Assembly: GCA_028554755.1 (NCBI GenBank)
Contig: JAPTOF010000009.1
Location: 11,137,501 to 11,201,500, forward strand
Reading direction: 5' to 3'
Length of the DNA stretch: 64,000 bases
DNA from: Cordia subcordata
Taxonomy: Eukaryota; Streptophyta; Magnoliopsida; Boraginales; Cordiaceae
Of the stretch, positions 39,245 to 50,304 are shown piece by piece. Below the pieces are notes generated by a model. The model had not been told where the DNA came from, made no database searches, and saw only the letters and a list, made by a program, of their open reading frames with translations. The translations under genes and the position numbers were made by a program. Positions within the stretch are counted from its first letter, which is position 1. Each line of letters begins with the position of its first letter.

Positions 39245-41912
39245 GTTTACTCCCCTTTTTCTATTCCAAAGTTCAAAATTCACTTTTAAATTTTTAATTT
39301 TTTATCTATAGTGTTCATCTTTTCATGCTAAAAATTCCAACTTTGCTTACTGCAATTGTGATCTTAAGTTAATAATCTATATAGCATTTTTGTGTGATTC
39401 TCCACATTTCTATGTGGCTTGCTGCTCTTGTTACCAAATAGCTTCTGGCTTGAATTTTGATGTAGGGAATAATTTAGCTTTACTGATAGCCAAAATGGCA
39501 ATAATGCAAATCATGAATTTCCTTTTTCTTTTTTTTTTTTGCTCTTTTAATTAGTTGAGCAAGAACGTGATGGCAAACATTTCGAACATTACATCTCCAG
39601 AATTAATAGTTTTGTGAAAAATTTGGCCATTGTTGAATAGTACTATCAAAAGTGCAGTATCCTAGAATCATCAAAACAATACTAGCATCCACTATCATAG
39701 AACCACGAAAACAGAACCGGCATTCATAGGTTGCTACTTCAATAACTAATGCCTAAGAAGACCACTTTACTAAGGCTTTTACAAAAAATAGATAGAAACA
39801 ATGTAGGAGATACAAGTTGTCCAATGTCCATTATTAATGAGATAATGAGTTTGATTTCATTAATCCGTCGCACACTTAATTTGTAGAAGGAACATTCATT
39901 TTAAGTTACTTTCTGACATGAGTGTAATCTAAAGCAAAGAGAAGCATATTAAGTTGAACTACCATAATCATTATCGTGCAAAAGGTTTAGGGGTTGATTG
40001 TTGAATTGTAGGCATGCAGTTGCTCGATTTTGTGTGAATGTGATTGGTTCTCTCAATCCTTCTTTTGTTGATTTTATGAATGTATTTTTGTTTGTTTTGT
40101 TTTGAGCATTATTCATAATTAGTTCTTTATAATGATTGAATTATAGATCTATGTCTTCTATTGTAGAGGTAAAATTATTGCAATGGATCTGCCTTTTGGT
40201 CAATGTGATGTTTATGAAGAACTAAAGGCAACTTTTCTCTTAGGTTTTCTAGTGGAATTTATCAGGTGTTGTTAAATTACGGGTTTCTCTATCTCAAAAT
40301 AAGATGAACTAACAACAGCTCAGATTTTTTACCCCTGCTTGCAATGTGCCTATATACTTTTCCTCAAGGTTACATTGAGTGTGTGTTTGTCATGGAAATT
40401 AAGATTCCTTTTTTTTTTTTCCCCTTTTGGGTGCTGAATTCATAAACTAGTAAAAAAGAAAGTATTGTAGTAAAGTAAACCCTATACAAAGTATGCCAAG
40501 AAATAAAAGAAAATAAATACAAGGGAAAATTTTCAAAGCTAAGCTATTATTACTTTCTTAGAAGAAGATGAAAAAAGATGTTGCTATGAAGTTTGGTAGA
40601 GAGAACGCTAGGATGTGCTAAGGCGTTTAGAAAGCTATCTATTTAGCTTGTTGGTCGATGATTCTCATGAAGCTTTCGATGACCAAAACAAAGACTAGTG
40701 TGAATTACATTATTGCTTACATGAGATTAGATGGTTGAAGAGAAGAAGATGGGTTAAAGATAAGCCTCCATTATTTTTCTTTTAAGGTGCTACCCAAGCA
40801 TTAGTATTACTTTAAGGGCATCAAAATGAATTATTATCTTTTAAGCTTTGCAAGATGTCCTTGGTAGAACTTTCTCTCGCTGAAAAATAGATTCTAAAAA
40901 TTGTAGCCCCTTAGGTGAGATACGAGTTGAAGTTCTCCATGTTCACATCTCTATTGGAGTCCTTTTTGGGGATCTTAAGAACCTTGGTAAATGTCATCCA
41001 CAGTCAATTTTTCTTCCCTTTGTTTTCTTCTTCAAAAGTTGCCTTAAGAGATTCCTTAAGCTCTATTTGTGGTGTAGAAGCTAATGAGTCAATAAACAAT
41101 TCTTTAAGCTAAGGAAAAGGATCATTCAAGCCACCTCTTAAAAAAGTAAAGAAAGGAAAAGGAAAAATGACAGTAGATGACATTTACCAAGATTTTGAAC
41201 ATCTTAATGATAATGACCTTAATGGAGATGCATATATGGATGACTTCAAATCATACCTTACCTAAGGGACTACAATTTTGAGAATCTACTTTCAAGCGAG
41301 AAGAGACCCATCAAGGATATCTTTTTTGCAGCTTACAGGACAATAATTCCACCGCATGCCCTAAAATAATAATGCTCTAAAAGCACTTAAAAGAAAACTA
41401 ACATAGGCTTACCTTTAGCCTTACCTTTTCTTCTCAAACATCTTTTCTTTTGTAAGCAGTGATTCTCCCTTAAATCTACTAAAGGAGAGCCTAATCTTTG
41501 TGTTGATCATTAAAAAGATTTATCAAAAAATTATCAAAAGAATATACCAATAGATAGCTTTCATCACTTTTAAGCACATCCTAGCTTTCACACTTTGCTA
41601 TAACATCTTATTGCTTCTTCTTTTAGGTAATAATAGCTTACATTTGAATTCTTTTCCCTTGCATCTGTATTCTTTCATTTACTAGCGCACTTTGTATTCG
41701 GTTTAGGTTGTAGTCGTTTGGTTGTCACACTGAAAACATTTTAAATTGGAGTTTTTTATAAAGAAAAAATATTTTAATATCAAAATTATTATTTCTTTTT
41801 CTTTTTTGCTGCTTAGTAATTGTTACCCTTTTTTTTAATACATTTTAACTTATTATGATGAGAGCAAACTCAAAATGATATGTCAGACAATTATCTATCG
41901 AAATGAGCCTTT
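39245..41912. other. Interior of the TyrRS pseudogene without recognisable exons
   Basis: This should contain the middle exons of the synthetase but none was found. Short open stretches (for example around 41120-41260, KMTVDDIYQDFEHLNDNDLN) do not match the enzyme or a family I can name. It may be inserted foreign sequence. Confidence 0.45.
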
Positions 41913-42006
41913 GGTTAGGAAATAGCTTAAATGGTTGAGACTATTTTCTTCAAACGTGAAGTACTGGATTCGAATCCCATAGGGGCGGGGTTTCACAAAA
42001 AAAAGG
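41913..42006 (+). mobile_element. tRNA-derived SINE-like sequence
   Basis: TAGCTTAAATGGTTGAG (41923-41939) fits a pol III A box and GGATTCGAATCC (41967-41978) fits a B box at the spacing found in tRNAs; an A-rich tail follows (41996-42006). The part between does not fold as a normal tRNA, and no aminoacyl stem is visible. The body of a longer SINE may be missing. Confidence 0.6.
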
Positions 42007-42717
42007 AAAAAGTAAACCAATTATACATTTGAGAGTAATTGAAGCTTTAGTTCTCAGTTAACTGTTCTTCTATCTTTTGCCATTAGCATTCTTAGTTGAT
42101 GAATTTAACCTAGTACTTGCTAGCTTCCATTTATACTACTGTATGTTTATGAGTTTGGTTTCACTTTTTGCATGGTTTATCTTAGACTTCATCAGATAGG
42201 GGACATATTAGATGCCAATGTTCTCCATTATATGTAAAGGTTGAGTTTTTAAGTGCTCTTCCTCACTGCTTATGTCCGTGTAATGTATCTGCATGTGGTT
42301 CTAAATTATCTTGATCAAATTTAGGCACTACCCTATTACAAATTTGATTAGTAAAGCTCAATAGTAGTATGGTTTTCTGTTGAATTATTCATTAAGTACT
42401 TTCAATGTTTTAAAATTGAAATGTTGCGAAGTAAATTCAGTTCAACCATATTTCATATCATTATCAACCAAAGGAATTATGTGGCTCATAATATTCTTTG
42501 TCCTAGCAGGCCAACATTTGTCAATTGGGTAAGGACTAGAGAAAAGTGAATATGCTCACTAGGGAATATTGCAATGATATCAAGAGGAAAAACAAAGCAA
42601 TCATATTATCTCACCGTAAGCTTACTTATCTGTCTTTTACAGCACAAAGATTTGCTCTATGTTATGCATATAAATATTTGATATTCCAATTTCTAAAAGC
42701 AGATATGCTTCTTGGTC

Positions 42718-43003
42718 TACAAGAAGGGTAGAAGAAGATGTCAAAGAGTGATCCGTCAGTCCTAGGTGGAGAACTAGGGGGTTTTCAAATTACAGGTACT
42801 TGCGTAATATATTTTTCCCAATCGAAGTTCAAATGCCCTTTCTTTCCTTTGTTCGAAAGGTAGGATCGATCAAATGCTAATGTAATTGTTTTGATAAATT
42901 ATGAGTGAGAAAGTTCATCCCTGTATTTATCAATTGACCTTTGACTCACTCGGAAACTCTTATACAAGAAGGGCAGAAGAAGATGTCAAAGAGTGATCCA
43001 TCA
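42718..43003 (+). repeat. 41-bp direct repeat duplicating the KMSKS codons of the TyrRS pseudogene
   Basis: Positions 42718-42758 and 42963-43003 match at 39 of 41 bases and encode the QEG(Q/*)KKMSKSDPS stretch. The left copy continues the upstream exon and the right copy continues into FSIFMEDEE, so 204 bp of unrelated sequence lie between two copies of one exon segment. Confidence 0.85.
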
Positions 43004-44594
43004 TTCTCTATCTTCATGGAGGATGAAGAGGTATACTAATTGCGATGCTATTGTATTAGGATAGTTATAAAATATACAATGATTACCTATGATGCTATTG
43101 TACCAGGATAGTAATAAAATATAAAATGAACTTTCTCATTTAATGCTAAATGAAGTGGATTATGTCTTGATTTTTGTTTACCATGTTGAAGTTAAATTTT
43201 TTGTTAGCCTACCCAACTTGGTGGTATGAAGATTGGCTTGGTTTAATTTCTTATTTAGTTGCAATAGCTAAGTGTGATATGCAATTAATATTACATGCAG
43301 ATGTAAAGCTCAAGATAAAGAGGGCATATTGTCCTCCAAATGTGGTAAATAGGAATCCATGTCTAGAGTTCACCAAATACATCATCTTCCCGTGGTTAAA
43401 TGAGTTCAAGGTTGAGCAAAGTCCTGAAAATGGTATTGAAAAGTAAGTCATGTTGACTTAAATATTATATAGCAATTGAGTTTGTTTTTAAGTTTTCAAG
43501 TATGATAAGTCTACTTAATCCTCTTAGACAATATTTTTCTATGTTTTTTTCATTTTCTTGCTATTTTTCCAAAATGTGCTTTTGAAAGTTTTTCTATGTT
43601 GTGTTCTTTTTATTGAGGACCTACAAGAGTTTTGAAGAATTGGCTGCTGATTATGAAAGTGGGAAATTGCACCCAACAGATCTCAAGCCTACTCTATCAA
43701 AAGCATCGAATAAGATATTGCAAGTAAAAGTTTTTTGTCACAACTTATTTGTATTTCCCTTTGTCACAAATTAGATGTGAAAGTCATCTTGGTCAAATGA
43801 TAGTACTGCTCCATATTGTTTCTGCCTTTGTCTACTTATATTTTGTCTTAAGTCTCAACCTAGTCTGAAATTTGTTGCCTTCACTCACTGAATACTTTTT
43901 CTTGCATTGGCCCTTGCTTGTTAATAGCCCTTATTCAAGGAAAATAATGTTACAAATGATTTAATATGATGAACCTAAAAATTTGTGCGACAGCAATCAT
44001 CCTTTATCCTATAGTTTGTAGTTTTGGCACTCTGGTGTTAGCAACATACTTTTGTCCAATCACTTGAGCAAGCACACGTGTCTATTTTTCTTATTGTTGG
44101 TCAAGTTGTTTCATATTAGATTAGGCTAGCGGTTCTTCCCATTTTCATTTTCTATGCGCCCTTGAAGAAATAACATCTTGATTCACTATGATTTTAAGAA
44201 ATAGACAGGTAAAGATGAGAATTTTTTCTCCATATGGCACAGTTTTATTATGGAAATTAACTTCTTGTCATCTGCCATTTAGAGTTTCATTATGGTAATA
44301 AATTCTTGCAAATGCAAAAGCATTAATGAACTAAAGATATGTGAAGTATGGGACACTTTTCTATCTAGATGTATTATGCAGAATTTCTAATCTTGATTCG
44401 GTGAATTTATTTGTGCATGGATTTTATTTTGTCTTCTTTTGTTTCATCTATTTAGCAGACTCTGCCTAATAGAATGAGGATTAGGTTGGTTTGGTTCTAA
44501 TTATCTACCTGATTTTGGGAACTCTTGCTTATGCAGCCTGTGCGGGATCATTTCAAGAATGATCCAAAAAGCTAAAAAAGACCTACTGAAAAGG

Positions 44595-44660
44595 GCGAAG
44601 GTTATTGTTATTATCTCGTGAGGTCTACAGGTGAAGGTTATTGTTTCGTGAGGTCTATAG
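44595..44660. repeat. Short tandem duplication at the pseudogene end
   Basis: The phrase cgaaggttattgtt...tcgtgaggtctacag is repeated directly as tgaaggttattgtttcgtga then ggtctatag. It ends exactly where MITE copy B begins. Confidence 0.75.
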
Positions 44661-44783
44661 CCTGTTTGGCTAAGCTTATTTGGGGCTTATAAGCTGCAAA
44701 TAGTAAAAAAAAAAAAAAAGTGACAGGGTGCTTTTCTCTAGGTGCTTGTACGCAACAAAATAAGAAGAGCCAAACAAGCTCCT
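44655..44783. mobile_element. MITE copy B, 'CCTGTTTGGCT' family
   Basis: Ends CCTGTTTGGCTAAGCTTATT (from 44661) and agagccaaacaagct (to 44780). The interior has ggggcttataagctgcaaat and a poly-A run. Shares its left half closely with copy C. Confidence 0.7.
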
Positions 44784-46769
44784 AATGCTAAAGTTCTTTA
44801 GAGCTCTTTACCGAATTCTCTCCTCTCTCGCATGTATCTACATTAATCTGCCATGTCTTGGAGTCAATGCATAGATTCTCTTCTTATTCTTTTACATTCT
44901 TTTTTGCAGAGCAACAAGGTAACCAAATGATATCGAAAAGAGTCGATCATTCGTGCTATATTCATTTTCATCTTCTTGAGGTGAGGAGAATCTGAATTTA
45001 GCTTCAAATTGCACTTTCTACTACCATATATTGTTGGTTTTTGTAGATTTAGATGCTAGTCACACAACGAAAAAAGCAACATCCTTTTTTTCTTGTTCTA
45101 AATTTTGGAGGTCATTTAGTTCTTATTTAGGCATTTTGATACGCTCATTTGCTCTAGTTATAGTAACATTATTCTCTCTAAGATTGAAAATATTGATTAA
45201 ATTTCTCCTAGAGAAGAATGAAGAAAAACCAAAATTGGAGAATTTTGGCTCTTGAAGATTCCAACAAAATGATACATTGCCAGAGATAATGACTAAACTA
45301 ATCATGTTTTATAAAATTTATAACTAACTTCTCAAACAAATGAGTTAATTGACCAACTTAGGAAACTTTATGTTTTCAAAATACAAAGTTAAAATACGTT
45401 ATGTTGACATGGCATAACATATGTGGCAACTTTTGCCACGTAAACAGATGACTGAATTTTTTAAACTTTACTGTCACACAAAGTTTAACTTAGTGTTTTC
45501 AAAACACGAAGTTGTCCTTTATTTCTTTTTTTTCTTAACATGCTAATTTTGTAATTTCAATAATAATTTTAATAAAAATTAAAAATAAACTTTATGAATT
45601 AAAAAATTAAAAATTAAAATTAAAAAATTAAAAACAAAAACACTAACAATTTGAAAATTTTAGAAATCTTAAAAAACTTTAAAAATTAGAAAATTTAATA
45701 TTAAAATAATTAAAAGTTTATATTTAATTTATCTCATTTTTTAAAAAAAAAAAGATATTTGTTATTATTCAAGCACACACACATTTGTCTTTTTTCCCTT
45801 TTTTGTCCTTAATCATGACACTGTCTTTTTTTTCCCCTAACACATTGAGTTTAACTTTTAAGTTGTTTTCTTCTATATTTTTGCTTCAATATTGTAGTAC
45901 CTTTTTGTTTTTTTATATTTTGTTTCAATTATTTTATTCTTTACAATATTTTTTATTTACATTTTTTTTGCATTTTTATTTTTTTGTTTAATTTTATTTA
46001 TTTATAATTTTGATGTTAACTCATATTTTGAGAAATAGGGGTTTTTGGTTATTATTCTAAGTTAGTGGCTTTATTTAGCTTTAAAATTTTATTTAGTCTA
46101 GCAAAAATTATTCCTTTTTCTTTTTGCTCCAATTATTATGCTCTTGACTTGGATATTTCCACTATTTTTGTCCTTTTAACTTTGCTTTATTTGTAAATTT
46201 GGTATTAACTCATATTTTTTATTTCAACCTTTTTCTTTTTCAATACTTTTTTATTTTAGTTTTTTATCCTTTTAAAAAATTTCTTTCAGTTTTTTGTTTA
46301 AATTCTTTTTGCCATTTTCAAGAAATTGAAATAAACTTTTTTAGAAAGGACAAAAAAATTAAAATAAAAAAGTATTAGAAAGAAAAACAATAAAATAGAA
46401 AAGTATTTTAAAGAACCAAAAAAAAAAAGATAATGCCAACTTTGTGTCTTAAAGACTTAGTCTACGTAGAATAATATATCACATCAACTAATATCATGTC
46501 AACATAATTAAACTCAAACAGTGTCAACATAGCTAAGCTCAACACTGTTAATGCCATTGTTTATTTTACTCATTAATTTTTAAACATTGTCATTTTAGTA
46601 TATAAATTTTGAAAAATAGTTATTTAACTCATTAACTCACATACATTGCCAGGACACGTGCGCTTTCTACTGTTACTTTTCAGTTTTATGTAAACCAAAT
46701 TAGACCAGTGATTGGTTATTCTTCAATTTTCTTTTTGAAGTTTATCGTGTAAATGTATTCAAATTAGAC
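44784..46769. other. AT-rich spacer, no gene recognised
   Basis: Long A/T-only word runs between 45530 and 46420, with no gene-like frame. The frame 45031-45255 has no family resemblance. Confidence 0.5.
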
Positions 46770-47013
46770 CATTGTTGGCTTGTTTGGATTAGCTTTTTTT
46801 AAAAATATTTCTTTAACGATTTTTTTAAAAATATTTTTTTGGAAGCTAAAAAATTTTAACTCTTGAAAAAAGTTGTATTTGAATTTTTTTTCAAAGTTTC
46901 AACTTTTTTGGATACTAAAAACCAAACAGTTATTACAAAAAGCCAAAAACAATGTCTATATTTCAGGGAAAAAATGGTTTTTTTTCTTCCTCAAAAAAAT
47001 CTAAAAGGACCTT
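46770..47013. mobile_element. MITE-like element, 'TTTGGATT' family, truncated
   Basis: Left end ggcttgtttggattagcttt. The interior (aaaagttgtatttgaatttt, then caaagtttcaacttttttgg) matches the copy at 48329. The right end is eroded. Confidence 0.5.
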
Positions 47014-47054
47014 CTATATAAATTGCATCATGAACGTTTTAATTTCACCAGAAC

Positions 47055-47435
47055 TCACTGTTGTCACATTTTCCCTAAATCGGTTAGTCTTCAAATTTTA
47101 ACGAACTAGTCAAATCAGTCTCGTGGTTTAAAATATTTATATAGCTTTCAATGTTAAACAAAGATAGTCAAATTAATTCTAATTATTTTAAAAAAGTTCA
47201 TGTTAGTCTTTAATATTTTACAAATTTATTTAAAATACTTCTTACCTTAAGAAAAATGAGTAGAAGAAAGAGCGGTTAATTTGAATAAAAGTTTGTAAAC
47301 AATAAGAACTAAAATTAATGATCCTTTTTTTTTCCTCAAACTATAAGAGTTAATTTGATTGTTTTCTTAAAATATTGAGAACTAATCTTAATATATTAAA
47401 ACAATGAGAATCAATTCAAAACAATGTGACAATAA
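47055..47435. mobile_element. Probable foldback element
   Basis: Left actgttgtcacattttccct and right cattgttt...caatgtgacaataat are loosely inverted. The interior repeats words like tcaaattaattctaattatt and aattgattctcattgtttta (inverse). Boundaries are uncertain. Confidence 0.45.
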
Positions 47436-47463
47436 TAAAGACACTTCATGGGAGAATCGATAC

Positions 47464-47587
47464 TAACAACCTGTTTGGCTAAGCTTATTTGGGACTTATA
47501 AACTGCAAATAATAAAAAATATATGAATAAGTAGTTTTTTTTAAGAGCTTATAATATGCAAAATAACCAGAGCCAAACAGGCTCTAA
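47464..47587. mobile_element. MITE copy C, 'CCTGTTTGGCT' family
   Basis: CCTGTTTGGCTAAGCTTATT starts at 47470 and agagccaaacagg ends at 47581. The right flank reversed (TTTAGAGCCTGTTTGGCT) equals the left end of copy A, which suggests the true terminus includes AGAG. Confidence 0.75.
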
Positions 47588-48328
47588 AAGTAGCATTAGC
47601 ACATCTGGTTGTTAGCTGTTTCCAATTAAATTGATGATAGTATTTGGAGTGCAATAGAAACAAAGGTAGCGGAATGGTTTACCTATTCTTGATTGTCAAA
47701 TGTGAAAGTAGCATCTTTTTAATCAGTATAATTTATGTCGATACATGAGATAAATAAGTACTTTTTATAATTATTATTAATGATTAAAAGAAGAAAATAG
47801 TCAAGTATTTAATTGAAAGAAAAATTAGCAAATACTCAGTCGGACTTTGCCTTTTTTTTAAAGGGGGAAAAAAAAAAAGCAGCGATGGTTGAAGGGGTCA
47901 CACGTGACATCCCAATCAACTATTTTACTATTAAGAAATTATTGATTATTTTTTTTACTTGCTCACTTTGAAAGGAAAAAAATTCTTTACTTTGCCTTCA
48001 CTCCTCTTTCCATTCTTTCCAAGGAAAAAGAAACTCGAATTGTCTCATTTCCTTTGAATTTTTCTCCACCTTCTCTGTTTTACTTTTCTTTAACAATTCA
48101 CACATTACTTGAGATGGTGGATTAAAGATATTGTTGGAATACAATTGCATTTAAATCCATATGAATTTTTTTTCTTTTTATACGGATAATAAAATGATAA
48201 AAGTCTAAATTATTGACTTTTTCTACTGGGTCTCAACTAACAAGCAATAAATTAAAAATTTAAAAGTAAATACCCTAGAAGTCATTATAACCATTTTTTA
48301 ATTTCCATATCCTTGACGAACAGGTTTT

Positions 48329-48577
48329 AAGGGCTTATTCAGATTAGTTTTTTCTAAAAGTATTTTTCTTTAACATTTAAGAAAAAAACTTTTTTGAGAA
48401 GTTAAAAATTCTGATTTCTAAACCGTATTTAAACTTTTTTTTAGAGTTTTGACTTTTTTGAAAGCCAAGGCAAATAGTTATGGCAAAGAAAATATACTTT
48501 TTTTTTTTTGGAAAAAGTACTTTTTTGCAAGAAAAAAAAATATTTTTTCTTGATAAAAAGAACCAATCCAAACCCTT
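48329..48577. mobile_element. MITE-like element, 'TTTGGATT' family
   Basis: The left end aagggcttattcagattagt is inverted at the right end as gaaccaatccaaaccctt. The interior has agagttttgacttttttgaa and long T or A runs. About 250 bp and non-coding. Confidence 0.6.
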
Positions 48578-48636
48578 TGAAAGATTTTTGTTTGCTTTTA
48601 GAATCACACATCTTTTCTAAGTGCGTACGTAACATA

Positions 48637-48755
48637 AGAGGGTGTTTGGCAATGCTTATTTGTGGCTTATAAATATCAAATAATAAAAATCATGTGAAAA
48701 ATTACTTTTTTTAAGCACTTATAAGTTATTAAATAAGCAAAGTCAAACACCCTCT
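48637..48755. mobile_element. MITE copy D, 'GTGTTTGGC' variant
   Basis: AGAGGGTGTTTGGCAATGCT at the left is inverted as agcaaagtcaaacaccctct at the right. The 119-bp element is nearly all stem (ggcttataaatatc / agcacttataag). It is a sister of copies A-C with a changed first few bases. Confidence 0.8.
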
Positions 48756-49224
48756 GAATTTTATTAAACCTAACCACGAAAACTACCTACAAGTTAGTAA
48801 TTGGTTCAAATTTTGGTCCTAAAAGTTAGTAATTGCTTCAAATTTCGGTACATGTTTGGTAGAAATTGACGTGAATAATTTATTATAATTTTCGTTTTCT
48901 TTAAGTATTGTAAGTGTGTAGTATCAATTCAGTATAGCTCATGATCATAATCTTTTATTAGCTTGTATATTAATTTATTATCTATTATATATATTATTTT
49001 TTTTAATTTAAGATTCAATTATAAATGAATGAATAAATATCTAAAATGATATTTATTTATATTTACTCTTTTATAAAGTTTCAGCTTCTTTGAAAGTCAA
49101 ATTAAATAATTATTATAAAAAAATATTTTTTACATAAAAATAATTTATTTTTTTTAAAAAATTAATTCAAAGAGACCCTTAATTTAAAAATTAAAAATAA
49201 AAGAAAACGCGAAAAGAGAAGCAC

Positions 49225-49474
49225 CCCATATGTATATTATTAAATTTATTTCTATAAATATATTGTATTTTTATTCTTATTCTTATTATTCTATAGATAT
49301 GTAGGTTATATATCTCTCCTTTTGTTTTCTTACAATTCTCTAGAAAGTCAACCACCCTTTTCAACGTTCAACAATTCTTACCCCATATATGTATATATTA
49401 CAAAATTTATTTCTATAAATATATTATATTTTTATTCTTATTCTTATTATTCTATAGATATATAGATTATATAT
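49225..49474. repeat. Duplicated promoter-region segment upstream of LSD1
   Basis: Two copies of about 90 bases, near 49225-49316 and 49381-49474. Both contain ccccatatRtgtata, tttatttctataaatatatt and tattcttattcttattatt. Between them lies gaaagtcaaccaccc, whose reverse strand holds a W-box core TTGAC. The right copy ends at the putative TATA run. Confidence 0.8.
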
Positions 49475-49584
49475 ATATATATACACGCCCACGAAACGGA
49501 CAAACTAATCCTCAAAATTCAATTCAGATTATTATCATCGAACCTCACAATTTAATTATAAATCAAATTTATCTCTTGATAGTG
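49470..49584 (+). promoter_or_regulatory. LSD1: Putative TATA region and 5' leader exon of LSD1
   Basis: A TATATATATATATA stretch (49470-49483) is followed about 30 bases on by a leader sequence that ends AGTG before a consensus donor GTAAGT at 49585. The acceptor TTTACAG at 50302 lies two bases before the ATG. This gives a 718-base intron in the 5' UTR, common in plant genes. The transcription start is inferred. Confidence 0.55.
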
Positions 49585-50304
49585 GTAAGTGATCCCTATT
49601 ATTGTTATTTTCGTTTTTTTTTGTTGATTGCTGATTATTAATATGAGAAATTTTGTCTTATTATTGATAATTTTTTGTGGTTATCTATTTTTTAGTATCT
49701 GTTTATTTTATGATTTTTGGTTTGAGAAATTTGTTTGGTAATTGAATTTCGTTTAAATTCTTGTGGTTGTGAATTATATAAGAAAGCGGAACATTAGTTG
49801 AAAGTTTTTTTTTTTTTTAATTTTGTTTTTTCCCTTGGATTTATGGTTTTTCCACTTGGTTTTTGGATTTGATTTAATTTTGTACCAGATGGACAAGTGT
49901 TTAGGTTATCAAAAGCATTTGGGTTCAGGTTAATTGTTGAAAAAATGAAATGAAGATGGAAAATTTAATTGATAGGAATGGTATTTGGTGTTGGAGTTTA
50001 TTACTCTTTCTAGTCAAGAATGAATTTGAGTGGATATATTTTATTGTTTGGTTAGAGAGGAAAATTGAAAGCTTTACTTCTGTTAAGTTGTACATGTTGT
50101 TTCACGTTATGATTGCTTTACTGAATGATTGATGTTGTATTTGGGTGAGTTCTAGAGCTAGTTAAACAGAAAAGTAGTCTGATAACTTCTGTTTGGTATC
50201 GGGTGATTTAACTTTGGGTGTGGTAGCATAATGGTGGGTTGGTGATAAAAGAATCTCTCATTTTTATTAAATTTGTTGATTGTCTTTTGTTATTCTTTAC
50301 AGCT

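Larger units (their letters stand above)
39107..44640 (+). pseudogene. Cytosolic tyrosyl-tRNA synthetase, unprocessed pseudogene
   Basis: The intact enzyme charges tRNA-Tyr. Exons still flanked by splice sites: 39107-39244 (ELKNLLEKKPQPICYNGFE, ending at the HIGH-like HMHIAQ), 42510-42615 (VNMLTREYCNDIKRKNKAII), 42703 to about 42758 and about 42963-43030 (KMSKSDPS, twice), 43301-43442 (RAYCPPNVVNRNPCLEFTKY), 43618-43723 (SFEELAADYESGKLHPTDLK) and from 44537 (PVRDHFKNDPK). Lesions: TGA at 39146 in place of a conserved Cys, TAG at 42537 in place of Gln, TAG at 42729 just before KMSKS, and an extra A near 44566-44570 that shifts the frame. The exons between the HIGH region and the QLG..RKVN region, most of the catalytic core, are not recognisable in 39245-42509. 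Retained introns show it arose by DNA duplication, not by retroposition. Confidence 0.92.

Noticed and set aside
43174..43446. 90-residue frame as a stand-alone small protein
   Set aside because: It is a TyrRS exon (RAYCPPNVVNRNPCLEF) plus intron upstream of the acceptor at 43300.
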